From positions 1 through 64,000 of the forward strand of contig NZ_AGTR01000001.1 of NCBI RefSeq assembly GCF_000235625.1: 64,000 nt of DNA. Direction: 5' to 3'. Shown one piece after another: positions 1 through 14,600 of the stretch. The position numbers and the translations under genes were made by a program. Source of the stretch: Marinobacter manganoxydans MnI7-9. Lineage in GTDB: Bacteria; Pseudomonadota; Gammaproteobacteria; Pseudomonadales; Oleiphilaceae. How positions within the stretch are numbered: the first letter of the stretch is position 1; every line of letters starts with the position of its first letter. Below the pieces are notes generated by a model. It was not told the DNA's origin and did not search any database. It was given only the letters and a program-made list of their open reading frames with translations.

Positions 1-2668
1 GGTGAAGCTGTCGGTGTCGCTGTCGCCCACGGCCAGTGATTCAAATACGCCACTGGGATCATAGGTGAAGGTGCCATCGGCATTCAGCGTGACCTGACCA
101 CCCTTGGCCGTGGCAAAGCTGCCCGCAGTAACCGTTAGGGTGTCCCCGTCCACATCACTGTCTGCGCCGTCGCCATTGTCGGCCAGCAAGTTACCGTTGA
201 CCGCGGTGTCCTCATCGGTGGTCGCAGCGTCGTCCTGCGCCACCGGAGCGTCATTCACCCCATCGATGGTGATGGTCGCGGTGGCCGTATCGGTGCCGCC
301 GTTGCCGTCGCTGACGGTGTAGCTGAAGCTGTCGCTGGTGCTGTCGGCCACCGCCAGCCCTTCAAACTGGCCATTAGGGTCGTAGTCGAAACTGCCGTTG
401 GCATTCAGCGTCAGCAGGGCGCCGCTGGCCAGGGTGATCTGAGTGCCGACATTCAGCCCGTTGCCGTTGACCTGGGTAACGGTCAGCGTATCCCCGTCGG
501 CATCCGAATCGCTGCCATTGCCGTTGTCTACCAAGACACTGCCCGAAAGCGGCGTATCCTCGTTGGTGCTTAGATTATCGTCCTGAGCCACCGGCGGCAC
601 ATTGTCGGGCACATCCGTGACCCCGTTGATGACGATGTTCACCGTGGCTGTGTCACTGCCACCATTGCCGTCGCCAAGGGTGTAGGTGAAGGCATCGGTG
701 TCGCTGTCACCGGTGTTCAGGCCTTCAAAAGCGCCGCTCGGGTCGTAGGTGAAGGTGCCGTCGGCATTCAGTGTGACCTGTCCACCTTTGGCTGTGGCAA
801 AGCTGCCCGCGGAAACCGTCAGGGTGTCCCCGTCCACATCGCTGTCGGCGCCGTTGCCGTTGTCGGCCAGCACGTTGCCGTTCACCGGGCTGTCTTCGTC
901 AGTCACCAAAGCGTCATCAGCCGCCACAGGCGCGTCGTTCACCCCGTCGATGGTAATGGTCGCGGTGGCCGTATCGGTGCCGCCGTTACCGTCGCTGACG
1001 GTATAGCTGAAGCTTTCACTGGTGCTGTCGCCCACCGCCACAGTCTCAAACTGCCCGTTGGGGTCGTAGTCGAAACTGCCGTTGGCATTCAGCGTCAGCA
1101 GCGCGCCGCTGGCCAGGGTGATCTGGGCGCCAACATTCAGCGCGTTACCGTTGACCTCGGTGACAACCAGCGCATCACCCTCTACGTCGGAATCAGATCC
1201 GGCGCCGTTGTCCGCCAACACATTGGCCGATAAGGCAGTGTCTTCATCCGTCGCAAAGGCATCGTCAACCGCATCCGGCGCATCGTTGACCCCGTTGATT
1301 GCCAGGGTCACCGTGGCGGTATCGGTGCCACCGTTGCCGTCGTCAATGGTGTAAGTAAAGCTGTCAGTATCAGACTGGCCAACACCCAATGACTCAAACT
1401 GAGCGTTCGGGTCGTAGGTGAAGGTGCCGTCGCCGTTAACGGTGAGTAAGGCCCCGCTTGCCAGCGTAATCTGAACCCCCACATTAACGGCATTACCGTT
1501 GACGGCTGAGACAACAAAGATATCGCCTTCGGCATCCGAATCCGCCGCCACGCCGTTATTGGCAAACACATTGCCGGAAAGCGGCGTATCCTCGTCCGTG
1601 CTGAGCAGGTCGTTGACAGCGTCCGGTGCGTCGTTAACACCATCGATCGCGAAGTTGACGGTGGCAGTGTCCGTTCCGCCATTGCCATCACTGAGCGTGT
1701 AGGTGAAGGAATCCGCATCATTCTCACCGGCTGCCAGTGACTCAAAAGCAGCGTTGGGGGAGTAGTTGAACGAGCCGTCGGCGTTGATGTTAATCAGGCC
1801 GCCACCGGTGGTTGCAAAGGTGCCTACTGTCGTGACGGTTAGCGTGTCACCGTCGGCGTCGGCGTCCGCTCCACTGCCGTTGTCGCTGAGCACATTACCG
1901 GCAATCGCGGTGTCTTCATCGGTGGTAAAGCTGTCATCCTGAGCAACCGGTGGGGTGTTGGTGGTACCGACACCATTGACCGTTACATTGACCGTCGCGG
2001 TGTCCTGTGCCCCACCTTCATCCTCAATGGTGTAGGTGAAGGAATCACCGCCGGTTTCCCCGGAATCCAGTGAATCAAACTGCCCATTGGGGTCGTAGCT
2101 GAAAGTGCCGTTGGCATTGAGTGTCAGCAGCGCGCCGCTAGCCAGTGTAGCCACGGCACCAACATCCACTGGTGAGCCATTGACCGCCACCACCGTCAGT
2201 CCGCCCACACCGCCGTCGATGTCCTCATCCGCGCCGTTGCCGTTATTCACCAGAACATTGCCGTTCAGCAAAACATTTTCATTGGTGCTGACGTTGTCGT
2301 CTTGCGCAATCGGATCGTCATTCAGTCCATTGATGGTCAGATTCACAGTGGCGGTGTCGGTTCCACCGTCGCCATCTGACAGGGTATAGGTGAAGCTGTC
2401 GGCTCCATTCTGTGTGCCTGACAGGCTATCGAATGCGCCGTTGGTGTCGTAGGCAAAGGTGCCATCGGCGTTCAACGTCAGCAGTGCTCCGCTGGAAAGC
2501 GTAATGGTACTGCCAATGTCCGCCGGAACACCGTTGACCGCAGAGATCGAAAGCGTGTCACCGCCGGTATCCGAGTCCGCGCCAGTGCCATTGTTGAGCA
2601 GCACATTACCGTTAACGCTGTCGTCCTCATCAACCGTAAAGAAATCGTCCCGTGCTATCGGATTGCCG
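1..2668 (-). repeat. Tandem VCBS/cadherin-type repeats (seven full, one partial)
   Basis: Units of about 330-350 bp each read ARDD...DEDT.L.GNVL.DNG.G.DSD.DGDTLTV...LNADGTFTYDPNG.F..L...DSFTYT.SDGNGGTDTATVTI.INGVNDAP. Boundaries fall near 2,315, 1,965, 1,635, 1,290, 945, 610 and 255. Two subtypes occur: one with VNGNALNVGAQITLASG and one with SFATAKGGQVTLN. The two alternate in the leftmost four units, where a pair of about 0.68 kb has been duplicated. Such repeats form the extension stalk of RTX adhesins. Confidence 0.85.
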
Positions 2669-5600
2669 TTCTCCACCGTAACCTCGAAAGTATCCGTTTC
2701 TTCGGCATTGGCCGCAGCGGAGTTGTCATTGACGGTCACCGTTACCGTGTAGGTGCCTTCCAGGGCAAAAGTGTGATTGATGTTAGGGCTCTTGTTGGCA
2801 CTGTTGAACACCAAAGGCTCCGAACCATCTCCCCAGTCAACTGTGATGGTGTAGGTGTCCGGATCCGGATCGGACAGCGTCAGGTTCTGACTGAAATTCT
2901 GCCCTTCCGTACTGGTGCCATCGGCACCCGCTTCAAGCCCGGGCGCATCATTGACCGGTGCCAGTGTGATATTGGTCTGGGCAACCTCCGTCGACAACAC
3001 CAGCCCATCGCTGCCCCGCCAGCCAAAGGTGTCCGGTCCGAAATAATCCGAATCACCCAGGTAGGCCAGATCGCCATTGGCGAGCTGGGCCAGCGAAATC
3101 TGATCACCGACACTGACCGGCGCACCACTGAGTAGCAGATCGCCATTGTCCGGCAGTACCGCGATCTCAATGAACGCAAGCCCCTGACCATCGGGGTCAT
3201 CAAAATTATCGACAAACAGTTGATCGCTCAGCACCAGGAGCTGATCCTCGAAGCCATCCACGTCACCATCCGTGACCTGGGGAGGCGCATTACCATACAG
3301 CTGGTAAAAGACGCCATAGCCGCTGCCGTCGCCGCTGGCACCACTGGTAAAGGCACTCCAGGACACCACAAATCCGCCGCCAGGCAGGGCCGACAGGGCA
3401 GGTTCAAACTGGGTTGAGCTGAACTCCGTGTTGACCTGAAACTCGCTGTCAAGACGATTACCGGAAGCATCATACTGCTGGCCAAACACGCCGGTGCCGC
3501 TGCCATCACGGCCACTGTCGTCCCGCCAGGTCACCACAAAACCGCCGGTGTCTAGCGCCGTCACCGCAGGCGTGAGCTGGCTGGAACCACGCTCGTCATT
3601 GACGCGGAACTCGTTCGCCACAGGCAAACCGTTGTCGGCGAACTGGCGGGCATAGATTCCGTCGCCGCTGCCATCCTGACCGGACGATTCCCAGGTCACT
3701 ACGAAACCGCCACCGGCCAGCCCTGCCACATCCGGGACATCCTGTGCGGCATCGATGGTGACGTTGATCTGGAACTCGCCGCTTTCTCCTACCCCTAGTA
3801 CTGATCCATCCCGATCAACGGCACTGCCCACCGCGTCGTAGCGCTGGGCAAAAATACCGTTGCTGTCTCCATCGCCCGCATCGCCGCTGGTTACCGAGGT
3901 CCAGACCACCAGGAAGCCACCGTCCGACAGTGCGGTCACCTTGGGCTGGAATTGCGTAGAGCTGGTTTCAGTATTAACGACGAACTCGGCGCCGACTGTG
4001 GCGCCGGCGGCATCGAATACCTGACCAATCACCCCGACACCACTGCCGTCACCGCCAGCCGCGCCGCTAGCCGAGGACTCCCACACCACCACAAAGCCTC
4101 CACCTGGCAGAGCGACGACATCCGGTTCATCCTGAGCTGAAGAAGTACTGGTATTAATCACGAAATCAGCGGCCGAAGCGGTGGGCGTGCCATCGCCGGC
4201 AACACCGTCAAACTGACGGCCAATAACGGCATTGCTGCTACCGTCACCGGCGGAGCCACTGGAAGCGGACTGCCAGACCACCACAAAGCCGCCATCGCTG
4301 GTGGCCGTTATCTGGGGATTGTTCTGGTTAGTGGCGGTTTCCGTGTTGATCTGGAACTCCGCTCCCAACGGATTTCCAAGTGCATCGAAGTGCTGACCAA
4401 AGACGCCATCGCCATCGCCGTCACCGGCTGTCCCGGAGGACTGGGAGGTCCACACAATGACAAAGCTGCCATCAGACAGGGTAGCCACGGCAGACTCATC
4501 CTGAGTGCCATCGGTCTCAGTATTGGCCTGTCGTTCGCCAAAGATTGGCACTGCGGCATCCGGGGTCGGTGTGATGTTGACGGTGACCACCTGAGGCTGG
4601 CTGGTACCGCCGTCCCCGTCGCTGATCTGCACCCGGAACTGACGACTGGGCACCGGATCATCCGAGGTGTTGGCATAGGTCAGGTTTTCAACTACGGCCT
4701 CCACCGCCTCGGCGCTTGCATTGGCGTTTAATGTAATTTCAAGGGGGCTGCCGTTCTGCCCATTGGACACGATAGTACCGACGACCGTTCCGCCGTAAGT
4801 AACTGACGTGCCAGAGACGCCCACCTCGGCGGGCCCTACGCCCTGATTGCGGACGCCCAACTGATCCTGGGTGCCGTCGTCCGGAATATTGAACTGATCC
4901 AGCATGGCTTCTGGAATATTCAAACGGGATACCAGTATATTGCCGCCGTCGAAGTCGCTGGAATCTGCATCGCTAACTGCGACCGCCGCATTGGCATCGA
5001 GTAACTGAGGCGTCAGATTGACGGCCGATTCTGCCAGCGTAATCTCGCTATTGAACGCCTCCAGTTCCGGTGCGGCCTGGCTGGAGAAATCTCCCACATT
5101 GCCGAACAGTTGATGGCTGATACCGTAACCGCTGCCATCCCCTGCCGTGCCGCTGGTAAAGGATTGCCAGGCCACCACGAAGTTGCCATTCGGTAGCGCG
5201 GCAATGGCGGGCGAAGCCTGGGTGCTGCCCGTTTCCGTGTTCACCAGGATTTCACCATCGATGCGATTGCCGGCAGAGTCATACTGCTGGGCATAGACAT
5301 CGTCTGAACCAGTGCTGTCTCGCCAGGCAATCACAAAGCCGCCAGTATCCAGCGCGGCGATCGTCGGCTCGAACTCGGAGCCTTCGGTAGTCTCATTGAC
5401 CCGGAATTCGCTGCCCACCGAATTTCCTGCTGCATCATAGAGTTGGGCAAAAACGCCGCTGCTGGCGCTGTCTAGCGCGCTGTCATCACGCCAGGTGATC
5501 ACAAAGCCGCCACCGGTCAGCCCGGTGGCGACGGCTTCATACTGCGAGCCCTGGGTGTTGGTATTGACCTGGAATTCGCCGCCAACCGGATTGCCAGCTG

Positions 5601-8600
5601 CGTTATAGCGCTGGGCGAAAGTGCCCCAGCCATCACCATCACCCGCACTGCCACTGTTGACCGAGGTCCAGGTAATAACGAATCCGCCGTCAGCAAGCGA
5701 CGCCGCGCTTGGATCAAACTGGTTGGAGCTGGTCTGAGTGTTGACCTGGAATTCGGCACCGACGGTCGCGCCGGTGGCGTCGTAGCGCTGAGCAAACACG
5801 CCGTCAGCACTGCCATCGGCGTTGCCGCCGTCCCGATAGGCAATGAGAAAGCCACCGTCATTCAGGGCTGCAATGGAAGGCTCAGACTGAGAGCTGGCCG
5901 TAGTCGAGTTGACCTGGAATTGCGATCCCAGGGCCTGGCCGTCCACACCAAAACGCTGGGCAAATATTCCCCAGCCAGAACCGTCAACACCGCTGAGCTG
6001 GTCGGTCCAGGTCACTACGAAACCACCGCCAGCCAGCCCCGTGACCTGAGGATCGACCTGGCTGCCAAGAACCTGGGTATTGACCAGGAATTCAGGCCCG
6101 ACAATCACGCCATCGGCGGAGTAGCGCTGACCAAAAACACCACTGCCGGTGCCGTCCTGCTCGTCTGACTCCCAGACAATCACGTATCCGCCGTTGGCCA
6201 GTCCCGCTATGGCGGGCTCGTCCTGATTGCCCTCGACAAAACTGTTGGTGGTACGCTCCTCAAATACCGCCTCAGCACCGTCCCGTTCAGGTGTAATGTT
6301 GACCGACACTACCGCCGGCTCACTGGTTCCGCCGTCACCATCACTGACCTGAATGCGGTACTGGCGTGATTCCACCGGGTTATCCGACAGGTTCTGGTAG
6401 GTCAGGTTCTCAATCAGTGCCTCCACCGCTTCGGCATCGGCGCTTGCGTTGAGACTGATTTCCAGCGGATTGCTGCCCTGCCCGTCCGATACCACGCTGC
6501 CAATCACCGTGCCTTCATAGGTGACGTTGTTACCACTCACCCCGATCTGGCCGGCGCCCGTTCCCTGATTGCGGACGCCAAGCAGATCCTGAGTACCGTC
6601 GTCGTTGTTTTCAAACTGATCCAACAGCGGCTCGGGAATAGTCAGGCGGCTGACCAGGACACTGCCACCGGCGAAATCGGTGGAGTCCACATCCGTCAGC
6701 GACACCGAGCCGTTGGCGTCCAGTAGCTGCGGCACGGCGTTCACCAGATTTTCAGCAAAGGTCACCGTGCTGTTCACTTCGGCCAACTCTGGGGAAGCCT
6801 GGCTAAAGAAATCACCGGCATCACCGAACAGCTGGTGTGAAATGCCGTAGTTGCTGCCATCGCCGGCGGAGCCACTGGTGAACGACTGCCAGGCCACCAC
6901 AAAATTGCCACCAGGCAGACCTGCGATGGACGGTGACGCCTGGGTACTGGCGGTTTCGGTATTGACCCTGAATTCGCCGTCAACGCGATTACCAACCGCG
7001 TCGTACTGCTGCGCGAAAACATCGTCGGGGCTGTTGCCATCGCGCCAAGCGACCGCAAAGCCGCCATTGTCGAGAGCAGCAATCGCCGGTTCGGTCTGGG
7101 AATTGGACGTAGTCTCATTGACCCGGAATTCCCCGCCGACCGGCGCACCGCTGGCGTCGTAAAGCTGGGCAAAAACCCCATTACCACTGCCATCCAAACC
7201 ACTGTCGTCACGCCACGCCACCACAAAGCCGCCCCCAGACAGGCCCACGACCACGGCTTCATACTGCGAGCCCTGGACGTTGGTGTTGACCTGGAACTCG
7301 CTGCCTACCGGGGTGCCAGCTGCGTTATAGCGCTGGGCGAAGGTACCCCAGCCATCACCATCACCGGCGCTGCCACTGTTGACTGAGGTCCAGGCAATGA
7401 CAAACCCACCGTCAGCGAGCGATGCCACACTTGGATCAAACTGGTTGGAACTGGCCTCTGTGTTGACTTGAAACTCGACACCGACAGTGGCACCTGCGGC
7501 GTCGTAGCGCTGGGCAAACACGCCGTCAAAACTGCCATCGGCGTTGCCGCCATCGCGGTAGGCAATGAGGTAGCCGCCATCATTAAGCACCGCCACAGAG
7601 GGCTCATATTGAGAGCTTGATGTGGTGGTATTGACCAGAAACTGGGTACCTTGTGGCGTGCCATCGGCCTGATACTGCTGGGCAAAAACGCCCCAGCCGG
7701 AACCATCCACACTGGAATCCTGATCCGTCCAGGTCACTACAAAACCACCGCCGACAAGACCGGCGACCTGAGGGTCCACCTGGCTTCCCAGCACATTGCC
7801 ATTGACCAGGAATTCCGGCCCAACGATGACACCTTCGGCGTTATAGCGCTGACCGAATACGCCATTGCCCGACCCATCCTGAGCGTCGGATTCCCAGACT
7901 ATGACGTATCCACCGTCGGCCAGTGACGCCACCGCCGGATCTTCCTGCGACCCGGTGACAAAGCTGTTGGTCTGGCGTTCACCGAATACCGGCGCTGCGC
8001 CATCGACCTCAGGCTCAATGTCGATCGTGATAATGTGAGGATCGGAGCTGCCACCATCGCCATCGCTGATCTGAACGGTGTACTGGCGGGAGGGTACCGG
8101 ATCACTGGAGGTGTTCTGATAGGTCAGGTTTTCAGCCAGTGCCTCTAATGCTTCAGCGGTGGCATTGCTGTTGAATTCGACAATCAGGTCACTGCCATTG
8201 CTACCATCACTCAGAACGCTACCTATAACGGTGCCACCATAAGACACACTGCCGCCGCTCACCCCGATCTCGCCGTTGGCGTTACCCTGGTTGCGGATAC
8301 CCAACTGTTCCTGTGATTCGGCATCCAAACCAAACTGATCGGCCGAACCAAAACCAACCAGCCGGCTGACCACCAACTGGCCGCCCTCGAAATCGGCTGA
8401 ATCCATATCGCTGACCGCGACAGCGCCGTTGGTATCAATCAGCTGAGGTGCTGCATTCAGGTCGTTTTCCAGGTAACTGACGACGCTGGGCAGGCCTTCC
8501 AGCTCAGGATCCGCCTGCACCGTGAAATCGGCGGCATCGCCGAATAAACGCTGGAACACCCCGTAACCACTGCCATCGCCAGCTGACCCGCTGGTGAAAG

Positions 8601-11600
8601 AACTCCAGGCGACGGCAAAGGTGTCGTTTGCAAGACCGGTAACCGTCGGCTGGTACTGGGTGCTGGTGAACTCCTGGTTGACCTGGAACTCCGCCCCCAC
8701 TGGGGTGCCGGCGGCGTCGAATTCCTGCCCAAAGACGCCCCAGCCACTGCCATCCGAGCCGCTATTATCGGTCCAGGTCACCACAAAGCCGCCACCGGAC
8801 AAGGCAGCAATAGAAGCGTCTTCCTGATTGGAAGCAGTCGTGGTATTCACCAACACCTCACCGGTCAACGCGGTGCCCGCAGCATCAAAAAGCCGGGCAA
8901 ACACGCCATTACTGCTGCCATCTCCTGCGGAACCGCTGGTCGTAGATGTCCAGACCACCGCGAAATTGCCACCGGCCAGTTCGACAACCTCGGACTCGTC
9001 CTGCGTAGAAGCTGTTTCGACATTAACCTGGAACTCGGTGCCCAACGGCGTGCCGCTGGCATCATAACGTTGGGCGAACACGCCCAGACCGCTGCCGTCG
9101 CCGGCACTGCCCGAGGTGTTGGAGGTCCAGGTCACGATAAATCCAGTGCCCAGCGCCGACACCGCCGGATCATTCTGATTACTGGAAAACTCGGTATTCA
9201 CCTGGAATTCGGAGCCGACCGGGCTGCCGGCCGCGTCATAGCGTTGACCAAAGACACCGTCGCCACTGCCGTCACCAGCCGTGCCGCTGTTAGTGGAGTC
9301 CCAGATCACTACAAAACCACCACCGCTAAGGCCAGCCACTACCGGGCTATCCTGAGTACTGCTGGTTTCGGTATTAACCTGGAATTCGCCGCCGACGGTC
9401 GCCCCTGAGGCGTCATAACGTTGCGCAAACACACCGGCGCCGCTGCCGTCCTGACCGGTATTGGCGGTCCAGGAAATGACAAACCCGCCATCATTCAAGG
9501 CACCAATTTCCGCCTGATACTGCTGCCCGATGGGCTGGGTATTGGCCTGGAATTCCGGCCCGATACGTTCGCCGGAGGCGTTGAAACGCTGTGCGAAGAT
9601 GCCATCGCTGTCGCCGTCCTGACCGGCAGACGTCCATACCAGCACGTAGCTTCCATCCGTCAGGGTGGCAGAGGCTGGAGCATCCTGATCTGCGCTGGTG
9701 AACAGATTCACTGGCCGTTCATTCAGCAGATCAGACGGTGGCTCATAAGGCGCCGGCGAGGCGTCCTGGAAGCGCTGCAGGAAGACACCGGAGGAGCTGC
9801 CATCCCCCGCAGTACCACTCGTTAACGAGCTCCACAGGGCGACGAAACCACCGCCTGCCGAGTGGGTCAGCGCCGGTTCGTACTGACTGCTGCTGAATTC
9901 GGTGTTGACCTGAAACTCACCGTCAACCCGGGCGGCACTGGCATCATACTGCTGCCCAAACACACCTGCACCGCTGCCATCGCGGCCGCTGTCGTCGCGC
10001 CAACTAATCACAAAACCGCCGTTATCAATGGCGGTAATCGCCGGTTCGTACTGGTTGCTGGATGTGCTTTCATTGACCCGGAATTGCTCACCCAACGGCG
10101 TGCCATCTGCCGCAAAGTGCTGGCCAAATACGCCCCAGGACGAGGCATCCAGAGCGGCCCGATCCGTCCAGGCCACCACAAAGGTGCCGTCAGCCAAGCC
10201 CGCCACCACCGACTCCCGCTGATCACCGGACACTCCGGTGTTCACCAAAAACTCGCTACCCACAGGGTTACCAGCCGCGTCGTAGCGCTGGGCAAAAATG
10301 CCTTGGCCGCTGCCGTCACCGGCAGAACCGGAGGTAGAGGACGTCCAGGTAACAACAAAACCGCCACCAGCGAGGCTGCTCACACCCGGCTCATACTGGA
10401 ATGAACCGGTTTCCGTGTTGACCTGAAACTCAGTGCCGACAGGATTACCCGCCGCGTCAAATCGTTGACCTTGAACACCGGAAGAGCTGCCGTCCGAGCC
10501 ACTATCATCACGATAGACGACAACAAAACCACCATCATTGAGTTCGGCAATCGCCGGTTCATACTGACCGCTAGATGTTGTGCTGTTAACCACAAACTCG
10601 CTGCCCTGAGACACGCCCGCATTGTCAAAACGCTGGGCAGACACCGCACTGGACGAACCATCGGTGCTGCTATTTTGATCCCTCCAGGTCACGACAAAAC
10701 CGCCGCCCGTCAACGCAGCCACATCCGGTTGATCCTGGGCATTCACCGCTTGTGTATTGATCTGGAACTCCGTGCCGAGCGGCGAGCCGTCAGCGGCAAA
10801 GCGCTGGCCAAAGATACCGAAGCCACTGCCATCCGCACTGCCACCGCTGCTATCGGAGCGCCAAACGACAATGTAACTGCCATCAGACAAGGTCGCTGCT
10901 GACGGCTCGGATTGTTCCGCCGCCGTTTCTGTGTTGACCTGAGTTTCTGCCCCTATGGCTTCAACACCATCAACTTCCGGAATGATATTGACGTTAACTA
11001 ACGCCGGTTCGCTTGTGCCGCCATCTCCATCGCTTACCTGAATACGGAACTGGCGGGTGTCTACCGGGTCATCTGAGGGGTTGGCATAGGTCAGGTTTTC
11101 GACCAGCGCTTCAACCGCCTCTACCGTCGCATTGCTGTTCAGGTCAATCTGCAGGTTGGATCCATTACTGCCATCGGAGGCAATGGTTCCGATGACGATG
11201 CCCCCATAGGTAACCGCTGTACCGGATACTCCAATCTGTCCTGCGCCGGGACCCTCATTCCTGACGCCCAACTGATCCTGTGTGGCGTCATCCGGTACGT
11301 TGAGCTGGCCCAATAAAGGCACGGGAATAATCTGCCGGGAAACCAGCACCATGCCGCCGTCAAAATCGCTGCTGTCCAGATCACTCAAAGCGACTGCCCC
11401 GTTGGCATCCAGCAGCTGCGGCGTCGTGTTGACATCCCCCTCAAACAAATCCAATTCAGTGTTAACGCCTTCCAGCGTCGGCGAGGCTTGGCTGCCGAAG
11501 TCTGCCGGCTCCCCAAACAACTGCTGGAAGATGCCGCCGCCACTGCCATCGCCAGCGGTGCCGCTGTTCTGAGAACGCCAAACCGCCACAAAGTTGTCGC

Positions 11601-14600
11601 CAGAAAGTCCCGCCAGTGCCACCTGGCTCTGGGTACTGGAGAATTCGGTATTGACCTGAAACTCGCCGTCGACCCGGCTGGCTGCCGCATCATACTGCTG
11701 CGCAAAGACGCCCGTGCCACTGCCGTCGCGACCACTGTCATCCCGCCAGCTAATGACAAACCCGCCGCCGTCCAACGCAGTGATGGCCGGTTCGTACTGG
11801 TTGCTGGAAACGTTTTCGTTGACCCGGAATTGGCCGCCCAGAACACTGCCATCCGCCGCATAATGCTGGGCATAGACACCGTAGTTAGAGGTGTCCAGCC
11901 CGCTCTGATCCGTCCAGGCCACCACAAAGGTGCCATCGGCCAGACCCGCCACCACCGATTCTCTCTGCTCGCCGGTCACTTCGGTGTTGACCAGAAACTC
12001 GCCACCCAGGGGGTTACCGGCTGCATCGTAACGCTGGGCAAAGATGCCCTGCCCGCTGCCGTCACCGGCAGACCCGGACGTAGCAGACGTCCAGGTCACC
12101 ACAAAACCGCCGCCACTCAAGCCACTGACGCTGGGCTCGTATTGAAAAGAGCTGAATTCGGTATTGACCTGAAATTCACCCCCAACCGGGTTACCCGCCG
12201 AATCGAACCGCTGCCCCAGCACTCCAGAGCTACTGCCGTCCGCACCCCCATTATCCTGCCAGACTGCGACAAAGCCGCCGTCATTCAATGCGGCAATGGC
12301 CGATTCCTGCTGAGAGGAGCTGGTGGTGGTATTCACCAGGAACTCGCCGCCCGCGGGCAGACCGTCTGCGCCAAAACGCTGGGCGAAGATTCCCCAACTA
12401 GACCCATCTGCATTCGACGACTGATCGGTCCAGCTTACGACAAACCCGCCACCGTTAAGGCCAGTAACCTGGGCTTCAACCTGATCACCAAAAATCTGGG
12501 AATTGACGATGAACTCCGGCCCGGTGATCACCCCCTCGGCGGTATACCGCTGACCAAAAATGCCATAGCCGGAACCGTCCTCCCCGTCTGAATCCCAAAC
12601 CACCACGTAACCGCCATCGGCCAGAGAAGCAACTGACGGCTCACGCTGTTCACCTTCCACAAAGCTGTTGACCTGGCGTTCGCCAAACACGGGTGCAACA
12701 CCGTCCTGTTCCGGCGTGACGTTGACCTTGACCACCACGGGTTCAGATGTACCACCATCACCATCGCTGATTTGAATCCGGAACTGCCGGAATGGCACCG
12801 GATCGTCGGAGGTATTGGCGTAGGTTAGGCGCTCGACCAGCGCTTCTACGGCGGCTGCATCGGCATTACTGTTGAAGGTGATCTCCAGTCGGCTACCGTT
12901 GCTGCCATCTGAAACGATGGTGCCGATGACTCCCCCTTCGTAGGTTACACTGCTTCCGCTGACACCGATCTGGCCGGCGCCGACGCCCTGATTCTGAACG
13001 CTCAACTGATCCTGAGTACCATCATCGGGGCTCTCAAACTGATCGAGTATTGGTTCGAGCAGGCCCAGTCGAGTGACCAGCAGACTACCGCCGTCAAAGT
13101 CAGCTGAATCACTGTCCGCCACGTAGACAGACTGATTCGCATCCAGCAGCAGTGCGCCGGCATTCAGTGCTGCTTCCGAGAATGTCACTTCGGGCGTGAA
13201 CTCCGATAAGATGGGCGAGGCTTGGCTACCAAAGTCTGCCGGCTCCCCAAACAACTGCTGGAAGATGCCGCCGCCACTGCCATCGCCGGCGGTGCCGCTA
13301 TTCTGAGAACGCCAAACCGCCACGAAGTTGTCGCCAGAAAGTCCGGCCAGTGCCACCTGGCTCTGGGTACTGGAGAATTCGGTATTGACCTGAAACTCGC
13401 CGTCGACCCGGCTGGCTGTCGCATCATACTGCTGCGCAAAGACGCCCGTGCCACTGCCGTCGCGGCCACTGTCATCCCGCCAACTGATCACAAACCCGCC
13501 ACCGTCCAACGCGGTGATAGCCGGTTCGTACTGGTTGCTGGAAACGTTTTCATTCACCCGGAACTGGCCGCCCAAGGCACTGCCATCCGCCGCATAATGC
13601 TGGGCATAGACACCGTAGTTAGAGGTGTCCAGCCCGCTCTGATCCGTCCAGGCCACCACAAAGGTGCCATCGGCCAGACCCGCCACCACCGATTCTCTCT
13701 GATCGCCAGTCACTTCGGTGTTGACCAGGAACTCACCACCCTGGGGGTTACCGGCTGCATCGTAACGCTGGGCAAAGATGCCCTGACCGCTGCCGTCCCC
13801 GGCAGACCCGGACGTGAAGGACGTCCAGGTCACCACAAACCCGCCGCCACTCAGGCCACTGACGCTGGGCTCATACTGAAAAGAGCTGAATTCGGTATTG
13901 ACCTGAAATTCACCTCCGACCGGATTACCTGCCGCGTCGAACCGTTGCCCTTGCACACCGGCAGAGCTGCCGTCCGAGCCACTATCATCCCGCCAGACCG
14001 CGACAAAACCACCGTCATTCAGTGCGGCAATCGCCGATTCATACTGAAAGGAACTGGTCGTGGTATTGACCAGAAACTCACTGCCCGCGGGCAGCCCATC
14101 CGCACCAAAGCGCTGGGCAAAAACCCCATAGCCCGAGCCATCGGCGCTGGACACCTGGTCGGTCCAGCTCACGACAAAACCACCACCATCAAGGCCGGTG
14201 ACCCGCGCGTCGACCTGATCACCAAAAATTTGGGAATTGACGATGAACTCCGGCCCGGTAATCACGCCCTCCGCAGTATAACGCTGAGCAAAAATCCCAT
14301 AGCCGGAGCCGTCTTCGTTATCCGATTCCCAAATCACGACATAACCGCCATCGGCCAAAGAGGCGACCGACGGCTCACGCTGCTCCCCCTCCACAAAGCT
14401 GTTGACCTGACGTTCACCAAACACCGGTCCAACGCCGTCCGTGGATGGCGTGATATTGATGGTTACTATGACCGGCTCAGAAGTACCGCCGTCACCGTCG
14501 CTGAGCTGAATGGTGATATCCCGGGAAGCCACCGGATCGTCCGACGTATTCTCATAGGTGAGATTTTCAACCAACGCTTCAACACTGGTGGGATTGGCAC

